DNA of 55,834 nucleotides from Methylococcaceae bacterium. GTDB lineage: Bacteria; Pseudomonadota; Gammaproteobacteria; Methylococcales; Methylomonadaceae. Shown piece by piece: positions 21,348 through 30,469 of this stretch. Each line of letters opens with the position of its first letter. The first letter of the stretch is position 1. Position numbers and translations under genes: made by a program. The notes beneath the pieces were generated by a model, which saw only the letters and a list, made by a program, of their open reading frames with translations, ran no database searches and was not told the origin of the DNA. The stretch is taken from contig QYQN01000108.1 in assembly GCA_007280895.1 (NCBI GenBank), positions 1-55,834 of the forward strand, in the 5' to 3' direction.

Positions 21348-22892
21348 ATGGTATTGTTTAGCTCTCTTGATTTAACTTACTTTTTCCTCATGTTGACTTC
21401 TCATTTATCTTTTAAATATCTCGTTGCATTCAGTGCTGGTGTGTTATTTGCCCTTGGTTTTGCGCCGATGAGTTTTGCGTATTTAACCGTACTGGCGTTA
21501 AGCCTTTTATTTTATCTTTGGCATCATGCTACACCGCTGCGTGCTTTTGGCTGTGGTTATATGTTTGGTCTGGGAGCATTTGGCTTTGGGGTGTCGTGGG
21601 TTTACATCAGTATTCATGAGTTTGGGGGGGTTGATCGCTACAGTGCTAGTGCAATCACTGCGTTATTTGTGGCATTTTGGGCATTATTTCCAGCCATGCT
21701 TGGATTAATGAGTGTTCGCTTGCGAGTGCATCGGAACGTGCTGGTGCTTGCTGGGTTATGGGTAGCCGTCGATTATTTTCGTGGGGTGTTATTACTTAAT
21801 GGCTTTCCTTGGTTATTAGGTGCTTATTCACAATTAGCAACGCCACTAGCAGGGTACATTCCTGTTGTAGGGGCTTATGGAACCAGTTATTTATTGGTTA
21901 TCACTGCGGCGTTACTGACTTTAGCTGTGACGCAAGCACACTGGCGATGGCGAGCAGCAGGCATTGTGTTAGTCCTGTGGGGCGCGGGAAGTTTATTAAC
22001 AAACATCAATTGGACTTCGCCAAGAGGCGAACCTTTTCAAGTGTCTTTAATTCAGGGCAATATTGCTCAGGATCAAAAATGGTTAGCCAAATCCAAGTTA
22101 AACACCATGCTGCGTTATCGGCAATTAACGGAGGCGCATTGGGATTCTGCGGTCATTATTTGGCCAGAAACGGCTATTCCTGCCTTTTACAATGAGGTGG
22201 AGGAAATTTTTATTGAGCCGTTGCAAAGTGCTGCCAAAGAGCATGGGGTGGATATTATTATTGGTCTGCCCTTGGCAAATCTTGAGAAAAAGGAAATTTA
22301 TAATGCAGTGTTTGCCCTAGGTGAGCAGCAAGCTATTTATCGAAAAGATCATTTACTGCCTTTTGGGGAATACATGCCTTGGCAACCCGTGTCAGGATTT
22401 ATTCTTAAACAATTACGGATTGGTTTAGGCGATTTTACGCCAGGTGGTAAGCAACAAGCATTATTAACAGCGGCAGGGTATCCGTTTATCACTTCAATTT
22501 GTTATGAAGATGCCTTTGGTGATGCGAGCAGAGACTTTTTAGCCGAGGCCGCCTTTTTGGTTAATGTGAGCAATGATGCGTGGTTTGGGAATTCATTTGA
22601 GCCACATCAGCATCTGCAAATCGCTGCGATGCGGGCGTTAGAATCTGGGCGTTACATGGCGCGGGCAACCAATACTGGGGTGACTGCGTTTATTGATTCT
22701 AAAGGCAGGATTATTAAACAAGCGCCGTTGTTTACGACAACAGTGTTAACAGAAAAAATCACTCCGATGCAAGGTTTAACGCCCTACGCTCACTTGGGTG
22801 ATCAATGGATTATTTGTGCAATCTTGCTTATTACACTGCTGACTTGGCTGGTGCTTACCTTGAAAAATCGTGCGCCGCATGTAATTATTTAA
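21348..22892 (+). CDS. lnt: Apolipoprotein N-acyltransferase
   Basis: GFAPMSFAYLTVLALSLLFYLW, WPETAIPAFYNEV, YRKDHLLPFGEYMPWQ, SICYEDAFGD, VNVSNDAWFGNSFEPHQHLQIAAMRALESGRYMARATNTG. Confidence 0.97.
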   Translation: MVLFSSLDLTYFFLMLTSHLSFKYLVAFSAGVLFALGFAPMSFAYLTVLALSLLFYLWHHATPLRAFGCGYMFGLGAFGFGVSWVYISIHEFGGVDRYSASAITALFVAFWALFPAMLGLMSVRLRVHRNVLVLAGLWVAVDYFRGVLLLNGFPWLLGAYSQLATPLAGYIPVVGAYGTSYLLVITAALLTLAVTQAHWRWRAAGIVLVLWGAGSLLTNINWTSPRGEPFQVSLIQGNIAQDQKWLAKSKLNTMLRYRQLTEAHWDSAVIIWPETAIPAFYNEVEEIFIEPLQSAAKEHGVDIIIGLPLANLEKKEIYNAVFALGEQQAIYRKDHLLPFGEYMPWQPVSGFILKQLRIGLGDFTPGGKQQALLTAAGYPFITSICYEDAFGDASRDFLAEAAFLVNVSNDAWFGNSFEPHQHLQIAAMRALESGRYMARATNTGVTAFIDSKGRIIKQAPLFTTTVLTEKITPMQGLTPYAHLGDQWIICAILLITLLTWLVLTLKNRAPHVII

Positions 22893-22929
22893 TAATTATG
22901 GATAGGTAGCATAAGCATTACGTTTACTC

Positions 22930-22977
22930 AACGCTTAGTGCTTAGATGCATCAATAATGATGCATCATGGAAGCGTT
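22930..22977. terminator. Hairpin between convergent lnt and hydrolase genes
   Basis: GATGCATCA-ATAA-TGATGCATC perfect stem (22945-22966) inside outer AACGCTT/AAGCGTT. Confidence 0.55.
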
Positions 22978-22980
22978 AAT

Positions 22981-23763
22981 TCAGTTTAACGGTTGCCTAA
23001 GCACGTCTCTAACCTGCTGTAAAAAGGCTTCGGGTTGTTGTGCGTGTAGCCAATGTCCAGCATTCTCAATGTTTATTTGCTGCGCGTTAGGGAACAGTGG
23101 TTGACAGTGCTTTAAGTGACAATAATCAGAGTCTTGACCGCAAATAAAAGTGGTTGGGCGGGTAAATGGGATTATTTGTTCGGTCTTGGGGAACGCTACA
23201 ATATGATGTGCCATTTTTTTAAAAACTGTTAAATCAACACGCCATTTATAGCCGGTGTCTGTTAAAAGTAAATTTTGTAATAAAAATTGCCGATAAGATA
23301 GGTCAGGAATGTAATCACTTAACCAGTGTTCGGCCTGTTTACGTTGTGTTAATTGCGTTAATGGTAAGGCTTGCAAGGCGGTAATTAAGGAATCAAAACT
23401 GTGTTCATAGCTTCGTGGGGCAATGTCAATAATTAGTAATTTATTAAGCTGGTTTGGGTAATTAAGCGCACACCACATGGCGACTTTGCCCCCCATGCTG
23501 TGTCCTAATAAGTGCGGTGGCGTTTTGGTGTGCGTAGCCATAAAGGCTAGTAAATCAGTAGCCATGCTTGGGTAATCGAGTAGCGGGTGGTGCGGCGATG
23601 CACCATGATTACGAAGGTCAGGCACAAAGACATGGTATGAGTCGGCTAGTTTTTCTGCAATAACGCGCCAATTTCTGGAGGATGCAAAAAAGCCATGCAG
23701 AATAATAAGGGGAGGCTTATCTGCATGACCAAATTCTTGAAAGGCTAAGTTTAGTGCAGTCAT
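22981..23763 (-). CDS. Alpha/beta-fold hydrolase (YbfF-type esterase)
   Basis: PLIILHGFFASSRNWRVIAEKLADSYHVFVPDLRNHGASPH..., LLGHSMGGKVAMWCAL. Confidence 0.9.
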   Translation of the reverse strand: MTALNLAFQEFGHADKPPLIILHGFFASSRNWRVIAEKLADSYHVFVPDLRNHGASPHHPLLDYPSMATDLLAFMATHTKTPPHLLGHSMGGKVAMWCALNYPNQLNKLLIIDIAPRSYEHSFDSLITALQALPLTQLTQRKQAEHWLSDYIPDLSYRQFLLQNLLLTDTGYKWRVDLTVFKKMAHHIVAFPKTEQIIPFTRPTTFICGQDSDYCHLKHCQPLFPNAQQINIENAGHWLHAQQPEAFLQQVRDVLRQPLN

Positions 23764-23766
23764 TAT

Positions 23767-24483
23767 TTAAGCAAATGCAAATAAAGCGCCCATCACACCA
23801 CCAAAAATACCTCCCCAAATAACCAGCCAGCCTAAGTGTTCGTTAATAATGTTTTGCACCATTACTTTAACCATCTGTGGGGTTAATTCACTCAAGCGTT
23901 TATCGATGACTAATTCAATTTTATTGACAATATCATGACTAATTTTGTTAGCATTTAGACCGTCTTGTAGCGCTGTTTTAAAGGTTTCTGAGGCAACAAT
24001 TTCAGTTAACGCTATGCGCATTTTTTCCGTTACAGGTTCTCTTAACGGCACTAAAGCTTCTGGGCCGCCCATCATTTGTAACATGCTGCCAAACGATGAT
24101 TCCATAATCGATTCAACTAAACTTTGAAAGATTTTTTCGTAATCCACTGCGTCGAGTAAAGGCTCTAAATTAAGCAATTGACTGCCTTGTTGTTCTTCGG
24201 TTTGGATAAAGCTGGTGATATGACTTTCAGTAAAAAACTGTTCCATCATGAGTTGTTTTATTGAAAGCTTGAAATCTTCAAAACGTTCTGGAATAACGCC
24301 TGAACCGTACAGGTAAGGAATTTTTTCGAACAGCATGTGGATGGCAAGCCAGTTTGTGATAGCGCCTGAGAGGGCAAAAAAACCTACTGACTTAATGAAA
24401 TCTTGGGAAAAAATTAGTCCAATTAAGCTAATAACTAGGGCTATTAAATTGGTGGTCATGCTTTTGCTTAATGTGTTTTTCAT
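23767..24483 (-). CDS. DUF445-family membrane protein
   Basis: GALSGAITNWLAIHMLFEKIPYLYGSGVIPERFEDFKLSIKQLMMEQFF typical of DUF445; start MKNTLSKSMTTN at 24483 preferred because the upstream extension to 24627 reads through a repeat. Confidence 0.85.
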   Translation of the reverse strand: MKNTLSKSMTTNLIALVISLIGLIFSQDFIKSVGFFALSGAITNWLAIHMLFEKIPYLYGSGVIPERFEDFKLSIKQLMMEQFFTESHITSFIQTEEQQGSQLLNLEPLLDAVDYEKIFQSLVESIMESSFGSMLQMMGGPEALVPLREPVTEKMRIALTEIVASETFKTALQDGLNANKISHDIVNKIELVIDKRLSELTPQMVKVMVQNIINEHLGWLVIWGGIFGGVMGALFAFA

Positions 24484-24550
24484 AACTAAATAAATGAGTA
24501 AATAAATGGTTGAAAATAAGTTTATTGCGCTGACAATAAAGGTGGGACAC

Positions 24551-24604
24551 CATGAAGCGCAGACTTTGCCTGTTAGCAAGCCGTGCTTGCACTCCACACG
24601 GCAT
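24551..24604 (-). repeat. Interspersed repeat, copy A, upstream of hypA/DUF445 divergent region
   Basis: Reverse complement GCCGTGTGGAGTGCAAGCACGGCTTGCTAACAGGCAAAGTCTGCGCTTCA closely matches the 25848-25902 copy. Confidence 0.7.
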
Positions 24605-24724
24605 AGCCATTCATACTGTTCAGCCATAGTATAGTCTAGCTTTTATGCACTGCTTATAGGTTAATCATGTGCTATTATTTGAGAATAATATGAGTTAGAG
24701 AAGTCTATTTTCCGTTTAACTGCT

Positions 24725-25066
24725 ATGCATGAATTATCCTTGTGTGAAAATATTTTACAGATGATTGAGCAACAAGCCAAAGACCAGCAGTTTACTCGGG
24801 TGCTTACTGTGTTTTTGGAAATAGGGCAATTATCGGGTGTTGAGCCTGAGGCAATTAGTTTTTGTTTCGATGCTGTAATGGCTGGCTCTGTTGCAGCTCA
24901 TGCCAAATTAGTTATTGTGCCGCAAGTGGGTTTAGCGTGGTGTGCAAAATGTTATCATCATTTTGAAATACAACATCGGTATGATGAGTGTCCAATATGT
25001 GGCAGTTATGAATTTCAAATAAAAAAAGGTGAGCATTTGCGTATTAGTGAATTGGAGGTTATTTAA
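24725..25066 (+). CDS. hypA: Hydrogenase/urease nickel maturation protein HypA
   Basis: [51 protein letters not shown]..., CAKC-CPICGS zinc motifs. Confidence 0.97.
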   Translation: MHELSLCENILQMIEQQAKDQQFTRVLTVFLEIGQLSGVEPEAISFCFDAVMAGSVAAHAKLVIVPQVGLAWCAKCYHHFEIQHRYDECPICGSYEFQIKKGEHLRISELEVI

Positions 25067-25827
25067 TGTGTGGAATTTGTGGTTGTGGTGAAAGCCAGTT
25101 GACAGCACATACGCATGCCCATACCCATACACATGAGCATGAGCATGTTGAACACTCAGCAACGGTTAGGCGGATTAAAGTCGAGCAAGATATCTTTGCT
25201 AAAAACAATCAGTATGCTCAGCTCAATCGTGAATATTTTAGACAACACGGCATTTTTGCTCTAAATTTTGTGTCAAGTCCGGGCTCAGGTAAAACCAGTT
25301 TATTAACGGCTACCATTACACAATTGCCTGCTGACTGTGCCATCAGCGTCATTGAAGGCGATCAACAAACGACACTCGATGCTGAAAAAATTCGTGCGAC
25401 AGGGGTTAGAGCGTTACAAATTAATACAGGCAAGGGTTGTCATTTAGATGCACATAGTATTGCCCATGCTCTGCAAGATCAAATACCCGAACCTAATAGC
25501 TTGGTTTTGATTGAAAATGTGGGTAATCTCGTTTGTCCAGCCGCCTTTGATTTAGGCGAAGCTTATAAGGTCGTGGTGTTGTCGGTCACCGAAGGTGAAG
25601 ATAAGCCGCTTAAATATCCAGATATGTTTCATGCGGCTGAGCTAATGATTTTAAATAAAATTGATTTATTACCTTACCTCGATTTTGATGTCGAAAAATG
25701 TATTGATTACGCTAGACGTATTAATCCACGCATTAAAGTGTTACAGCTGTCAGTAAAAACTGGGCAAGGTATGACCGAGTGGTTGCAGTGGTTGACAATA
25801 AGTCAACGTTTATCAAGCATTGCTTAA
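25066..25827 (+). CDS. hypB: Hydrogenase nickel incorporation GTPase HypB
   Basis: His-rich [35 protein letters not shown]-loop, [20 protein letters not shown]. Confidence 0.98.
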   Translation: MCGICGCGESQLTAHTHAHTHTHEHEHVEHSATVRRIKVEQDIFAKNNQYAQLNREYFRQHGIFALNFVSSPGSGKTSLLTATITQLPADCAISVIEGDQQTTLDAEKIRATGVRALQINTGKGCHLDAHSIAHALQDQIPEPNSLVLIENVGNLVCPAAFDLGEAYKVVVLSVTEGEDKPLKYPDMFHAAELMILNKIDLLPYLDFDVEKCIDYARRINPRIKVLQLSVKTGQGMTEWLQWLTISQRLSSIA

Positions 25828-25847
25828 CAGCATAATGCCAACAAAGT

Positions 25848-25902
25848 AAGCCGTGTGGAGTGCAAGCGTTGCTTGCCAGCTTAGCAAAGCCTGTGCTCCA
25901 GA
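25848..25902 (+). repeat. Interspersed repeat, copy B, between hypB and the chemoreceptor
   Basis: GCCGTGTGGAGTGCAAGCGTTGCTTGCCAGCTTAGCAAAGCCTGTGCTCCA; GCAAGC/GCTTGC stem and TGGAG/CTCCA outer stem. Confidence 0.7.
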
Positions 25903-25916
25903 ATTACAACTTTTAG

Positions 25917-28277
25917 ATGACAAAAAATAACATGAAAATAAATATGCCCATAACCAATAACGAAGTCTTTATGAAAAAAGGCGAAATTTTGGTTAGTCGT
26001 ACTGATTTGAATGGACGGATCACTTATGTAAATGACGCTTTTATAAGTATTAGTGGTTTTACTCGTGACGAGTTAATTGGCTCTGATCATAGTATTATTC
26101 GTCATCCTGAGATGCCCTCGGCTATCTATAAACAATTATGGGAAAGCATTCAGCAAGGACGACCTTGGTTAGGGTATATTAAAAATCGTACAAAAAAGGG
26201 TGATTTTTATTGGGTTGAAAGCAATATTATTCCAAAATTTAAAAATGGTGAGTTACAAGAATTTCTTTCAGTTTGTTACGCGATGAAACGTGACGAGCTA
26301 CCTAAAACAGAGGCCTTGTATAAAGATTTGAATGAAAATAAAGCCAGTTTAGAGCTCTCGCCACTTAATGTTTTAATCAAATATTTTAGTGAAAGCAGCG
26401 TCGTTAAAAAAGTGTCCTATGGTTTAGGCTCTTTATTTATACCGATAGCTTGGATAATGTATCAGTTAGCGTTAGTACAAGACTATGCGCTCATGGGGGT
26501 ATTTGCTGCGATGTCCTTGTGGGGATCTGCACTGATTATCAAATTAGCTGTTGATGTAAATAGTTCATTAGAATCAGGTGTTTATGCGCTTTATTGCATG
26601 GCTGATGGGCGTTATAAGAATAAGTTAAATCTATCGCGTAATGATCAATTTGGTGATTTACTTCGTGGCATTCATGTTGCTCAAGTCAACATGAATGTTC
26701 AATTAGCTGATTCCAGACAAATTTTAGATAATGCGTTTCGTCTTAATCAGGCGCTAGATGGCGCACAATCAGCGGTGATGGTTGCCGACGCACAATTTGA
26801 AATTATCTACGTTAATCCGTCTGCTTATAAAATATTTAAACAGAGTGAGCATGATTTTCGTAAAGATTTACCTGGGTTTGATATTGAAAACGTGCTTGGT
26901 CAAAGCATCGATGTATTCCATAAAAATCCACAACATCAACGTAAATTACTTGAAAACTTAACAGGGTCATTTAAATCAGATGTCTTAATCGGCGGACGAA
27001 ATATGACAGTTAAAGCGAATGCAGTATTCAATGACAGCGCTGATCGCGTAGGTTATGTTATTGAATGGGAAGATAACACTAACATGATTAAATTCATGAA
27101 AGATGTGGATACGGTTATTAATGCAGCCGTCAATGGTGATTTTAATGAACGCATTTTTGAACAAGGTAAAGAAGGCTATGATTTAATCATCGCCAAAAGT
27201 ATTAATAAGCTGATGGAAACCTGTTCAATCAGTTTAAATGAAATTATTCGTGTTCTGGGTGCCATGGCAACAGGCAATTTAACGGAAAAAATTACCAGTG
27301 ATTATTCAGGCGCGTTTGGACGTTTGCGTGATGATTCAAATACGACCGTCGCTAAATTAAAAGAAATGATTAATGAAATCATTTTAACCTGCTACACCAT
27401 TCAGACTGCTGCACAAGAAATAGCTTCTGGAAATAATGATTTATCACACCGTACTGAAGAGCAAGCCGCTAGTATTGAACAAACGGCAGCAAGTATGGAA
27501 GAGTTAACTTCTACCGTTCAAGCCAATACAAAAAGTGCTAAGCATGCGAGTCAATTAGCCATTGATTCCTCGGCAATTGCCACTAAGGGTGTAAATGTTG
27601 TTCATGAAGTAGTCGTGACGATGGAAGAGATTAATCAATCGTCACATAAAATTGGCGACATTATTTCTGTTATTGATGATATTGCTTTTCAAACGAATAT
27701 TCTTGCATTAAATGCCGCAGTTGAGGCCGCGCGTGCAGGCGAAAGTGGTAAAGGCTTTGCGGTAGTCGCTGTTGAGGTGCGTAATTTGGCGCAACGTGCA
27801 GCAAAAGCCGCAGGTGAAATTAAAGAATTAATTCAAGATTCAGTAAGTAAAGTTCAAGATGGTACGCATTTAGTATCACAAGCAGGGGTAACGATGAATG
27901 AAATCGTGGCTGCGATTAATGGTGTAACCACGATTATGACTGAAATTGCTGAAGCCTCTACTGAGCAAAGTGTGGGGATCTCACAAGTTAATCAAGCTAT
28001 TTTGCAAATGGATAATGTCACGCAACAAAACGCGGCATTAGTGGAGCAAGCCTCGGCGGCGGCAGAATCAATGGAAGAACAGGTGCAAAATTTATCGCTT
28101 GTCGTGGGCTATTTTAAAGTAGGTAATAGTAACGAAGCACCAATCCAGTCTGATTTTAGTGACGTCAATTATGTGCCCAAGCAAGTGGAACGCCAGGCTG
28201 CCAGTAAATCATCTACAGCGCCAAAAGTAACTAAAATAGAGTCTATTGAAGAAGGCGATGATTGGGAAGAGTTTTAA
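25917..28277 (+). CDS. Methyl-accepting chemotaxis protein with N-terminal Aer-like PAS domain and second PAS-like domain
   Basis: ISGFTRDELIGSDHSIIRHPEMPSAIYKQLWESIQQGRPWLGYIKNRTKKGDFYWVESN (Aer PAS), TM pair, MCP hairpin IDDIAFQTNILALNAAVEAARAGESGKGFAVVAVEVRNLAQRAAKAAGEIKELI, C-terminus DWEEF. Confidence 0.95.
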   Translation: MTKNNMKINMPITNNEVFMKKGEILVSRTDLNGRITYVNDAFISISGFTRDELIGSDHSIIRHPEMPSAIYKQLWESIQQGRPWLGYIKNRTKKGDFYWVESNIIPKFKNGELQEFLSVCYAMKRDELPKTEALYKDLNENKASLELSPLNVLIKYFSESSVVKKVSYGLGSLFIPIAWIMYQLALVQDYALMGVFAAMSLWGSALIIKLAVDVNSSLESGVYALYCMADGRYKNKLNLSRNDQFGDLLRGIHVAQVNMNVQLADSRQILDNAFRLNQALDGAQSAVMVADAQFEIIYVNPSAYKIFKQSEHDFRKDLPGFDIENVLGQSIDVFHKNPQHQRKLLENLTGSFKSDVLIGGRNMTVKANAVFNDSADRVGYVIEWEDNTNMIKFMKDVDTVINAAVNGDFNERIFEQGKEGYDLIIAKSINKLMETCSISLNEIIRVLGAMATGNLTEKITSDYSGAFGRLRDDSNTTVAKLKEMINEIILTCYTIQTAAQEIASGNNDLSHRTEEQAASIEQTAASMEELTSTVQANTKSAKHASQLAIDSSAIATKGVNVVHEVVVTMEEINQSSHKIGDIISVIDDIAFQTNILALNAAVEAARAGESGKGFAVVAVEVRNLAQRAAKAAGEIKELIQDSVSKVQDGTHLVSQAGVTMNEIVAAINGVTTIMTEIAEASTEQSVGISQVNQAILQMDNVTQQNAALVEQASAAAESMEEQVQNLSLVVGYFKVGNSNEAPIQSDFSDVNYVPKQVERQAASKSSTAPKVTKIESIEEGDDWEEF

Positions 28278-28289
28278 GTCTTCAAATTT

Positions 28290-28390
28290 AAGCTGAGACA
28301 GCCTGAGCTTAAGCCGTTTGGGGTGAGCCCTTCGGTGCTTCGCTCAGGTGACTTGTCCAACTATGTTAGAACTTTAACCGTCCACTCTTC
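28290..28390 (-). repeat. Diverged relative of the 2484-2607 element (inverted orientation)
   Basis: GACAGCCTGAGCTTAAGCCGTTTGGGGTGAGC...CTTCGCTCAGG...TTGTCCAACTATG...TTTAACCGTCC aligns to reverse complement of 2484-2607. Confidence 0.5.
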
Positions 28391-28445
28391 GCCTCCTGCA
28401 ACAACCACATGGCGAACGGTTATCCCTAGCAACTTAACGTTTTTG

Positions 28446-29444
28446 TTATGCTGTTAATAACTGATCAGCCATTTCAATAATGTTTTTTTCTGAAATATCT
28501 GCAATTGAAAAATCTTTCTTATTCAATCGATAAGGATTCACTATCGAGGATGATTTAAGCACTTTATTAATGCTTGTTTGGTAAACACGGCTAATAGGTG
28601 TTGGACCAAATAAAGTAATCGAGGGTTTATTTAAGCCCCATGCGATATGGGTTGGTCCAGTATCGTTTCCAATGAGTAAATCAGCGTGTGCTATTAAAGC
28701 TTTTAAATCATTTAACGTAAGTTTAGGCATGACGTGTATGAATTTACTTTGCGTGGCCATCCATGTTGCTGTGTCAAACTCCCATTGATTTCCCCACACG
28801 ACTAAACAATGCTGCTGTAAGCCTTCTGCAATAGTGACAAACTTTGCGGCTGGATAATTTCTGCTCGGCCACGTTGAACCAATCACAAATATAATATTTT
28901 TTTTCTTTGGATGTAAATGCAAAGATAATTCGACGGACGGTGGTGCGAAAAAAAGAAACGCTTGTTTTGCAATAATATCGTGTTGCGAAATTGTAAAACC
29001 TAAGGGTTCGGCTAAGACTTTGGCGTTACGATCGATGGTGTTGGTATCATAAGCGGCATCAATGGTGGTTTTATAAAACCAAGAAGCTGCTTTTTCACGG
29101 CAAGAATGGGCGTTAAAGCCGGCAAGCTGTGGGCTCAGTAAGCGTGCGGTTATGGCTGATTTAAGTAAGCCTTGAGCATCAATGACAAGGTCATAGTTTT
29201 GTTGTTGGTAGTGCTTTAAGGTAGTAAATTGTTTAATAAATTGACTCGGGTTTTTCTTGAGAGCTTTAAGTTGAATGGGCAGTACGCGATGAATATCTGG
29301 ATTATGAGCAAGGAGTTCTGCAAAAGGCGCTTCAACTAGCCAATCGATTTCACTACTAGGAAACTGCTGTTTAATAAATTGTAGAGCGACCATTGCATGG
29401 ACAATATCACCTAGCGCAGAAAGTTTAACAATGGCTAGTTTCAT
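28446..29444 (-). CDS. waaC: Lipopolysaccharide heptosyltransferase I
   Basis: MKLAIVKLSALGDIVHAMVALQFIKQQFPSSEIDWLVE..., LLIGNDTGPTHIAWGLNKPSITLFGPT. Confidence 0.93.
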   Translation of the reverse strand: MKLAIVKLSALGDIVHAMVALQFIKQQFPSSEIDWLVEAPFAELLAHNPDIHRVLPIQLKALKKNPSQFIKQFTTLKHYQQQNYDLVIDAQGLLKSAITARLLSPQLAGFNAHSCREKAASWFYKTTIDAAYDTNTIDRNAKVLAEPLGFTISQHDIIAKQAFLFFAPPSVELSLHLHPKKKNIIFVIGSTWPSRNYPAAKFVTIAEGLQQHCLVVWGNQWEFDTATWMATQSKFIHVMPKLTLNDLKALIAHADLLIGNDTGPTHIAWGLNKPSITLFGPTPISRVYQTSINKVLKSSSIVNPYRLNKKDFSIADISEKNIIEMADQLLTA

Positions 29445-30469
29445 CGTGGTATTAATTTTAAAACAAGTTCAGGGCGAATGCCGGTAAGGCAGCTTAAGTG
29501 ATTTTCATCTCCAGCAGGAGCGATTGGACATTCTCGCTGGAAGCAAGGTGAGCAGGTTAAGCGTAATGAGAGAATATGGGCATTATTATTGAGCGGGGGC
29601 GTAAATGCTGGGTCTGAAGAACCATATAGCACTATCAATTGTTTATTGAGCGCGGCAGCAATATGCATTAATCCAGAATCATTGCTAATTACCGTATCAG
29701 TTAATGAGAGTAAATCGACCGCATCAGCTAAGCTTGTTTTACCAGCAAAATCAGTGCAGTGATGTTCACAAAGTTGATTGATTTGTTCAGTGATGGCGTG
29801 ATCTTTATCCGAGCCCAATAGCCATACTTGCCAGCCTTGGCATAATTTTTCACGGGCTACTTCGGCAAAATAGGCAGCCGGCCAACGCTTAGCTGCACCA
29901 AATTCAGCCCCAGGACAAAGGGCTAAAATTTTTTTGCTGGCCGATTGGTGTAAGGTAAATTTTTTTCGTACAGCATGTTGTTTATGAGTGTCTACGACTA
30001 AGCGTGGCTGAGCAAAATTGACTGGTTTTTGGTCACTTGCAGGGTAAGCTAAACTTACAAAGCGTTCAACCGTCATGGTGAGCAGTGTGGTATTTAGAAT
30101 TCGGCTGTCGTTGATTAAACCAAACCGTTGTTCACCAAGAAAACCAGTGCGTTGTGGAATGCCTGCGAAAAACGGGATTAATGCAGATTTCCATGAGTTA
30201 GGTAACACAATGGCTTGGTGGTAGTGATTTTTATGCAGTTGGCGACCCAGTTTATAGCGTGTGCTTAAGCCAAATTGACCATGAGTTAAAGGCATGGCGA
30301 TGACGTGTGTGACCTCGGGCATGCGTTGGAGAATGGGGAGCGACCACGCTGGGGCTAAGACATCGATACGACAGTTGGGCATGACCTGCTTTAAGGTTAA
30401 AAACAGGCTTTGCGCCATGACCATATCACCAATCCAAGCAGGACCGATAATCAGGATTTTTTTAGTCAA
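29441..30469 (-). CDS. waaF: Lipopolysaccharide heptosyltransferase II
   Basis: KKILIIGPAWIGDMVMAQSLFLTLKQVMPNCRIDVLAPAWSLPILQRMPEV..., CPGAEFGAAKRWPAAYFAEVA, VISNDSGLMHIAAALNKQLIVLYGSS. Confidence 0.95.
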   Translation of the reverse strand: MTKKILIIGPAWIGDMVMAQSLFLTLKQVMPNCRIDVLAPAWSLPILQRMPEVTHVIAMPLTHGQFGLSTRYKLGRQLHKNHYHQAIVLPNSWKSALIPFFAGIPQRTGFLGEQRFGLINDSRILNTTLLTMTVERFVSLAYPASDQKPVNFAQPRLVVDTHKQHAVRKKFTLHQSASKKILALCPGAEFGAAKRWPAAYFAEVAREKLCQGWQVWLLGSDKDHAITEQINQLCEHHCTDFAGKTSLADAVDLLSLTDTVISNDSGLMHIAAALNKQLIVLYGSSDPAFTPPLNNNAHILSLRLTCSPCFQRECPIAPAGDENHLSCLTGIRPELVLKLIPR

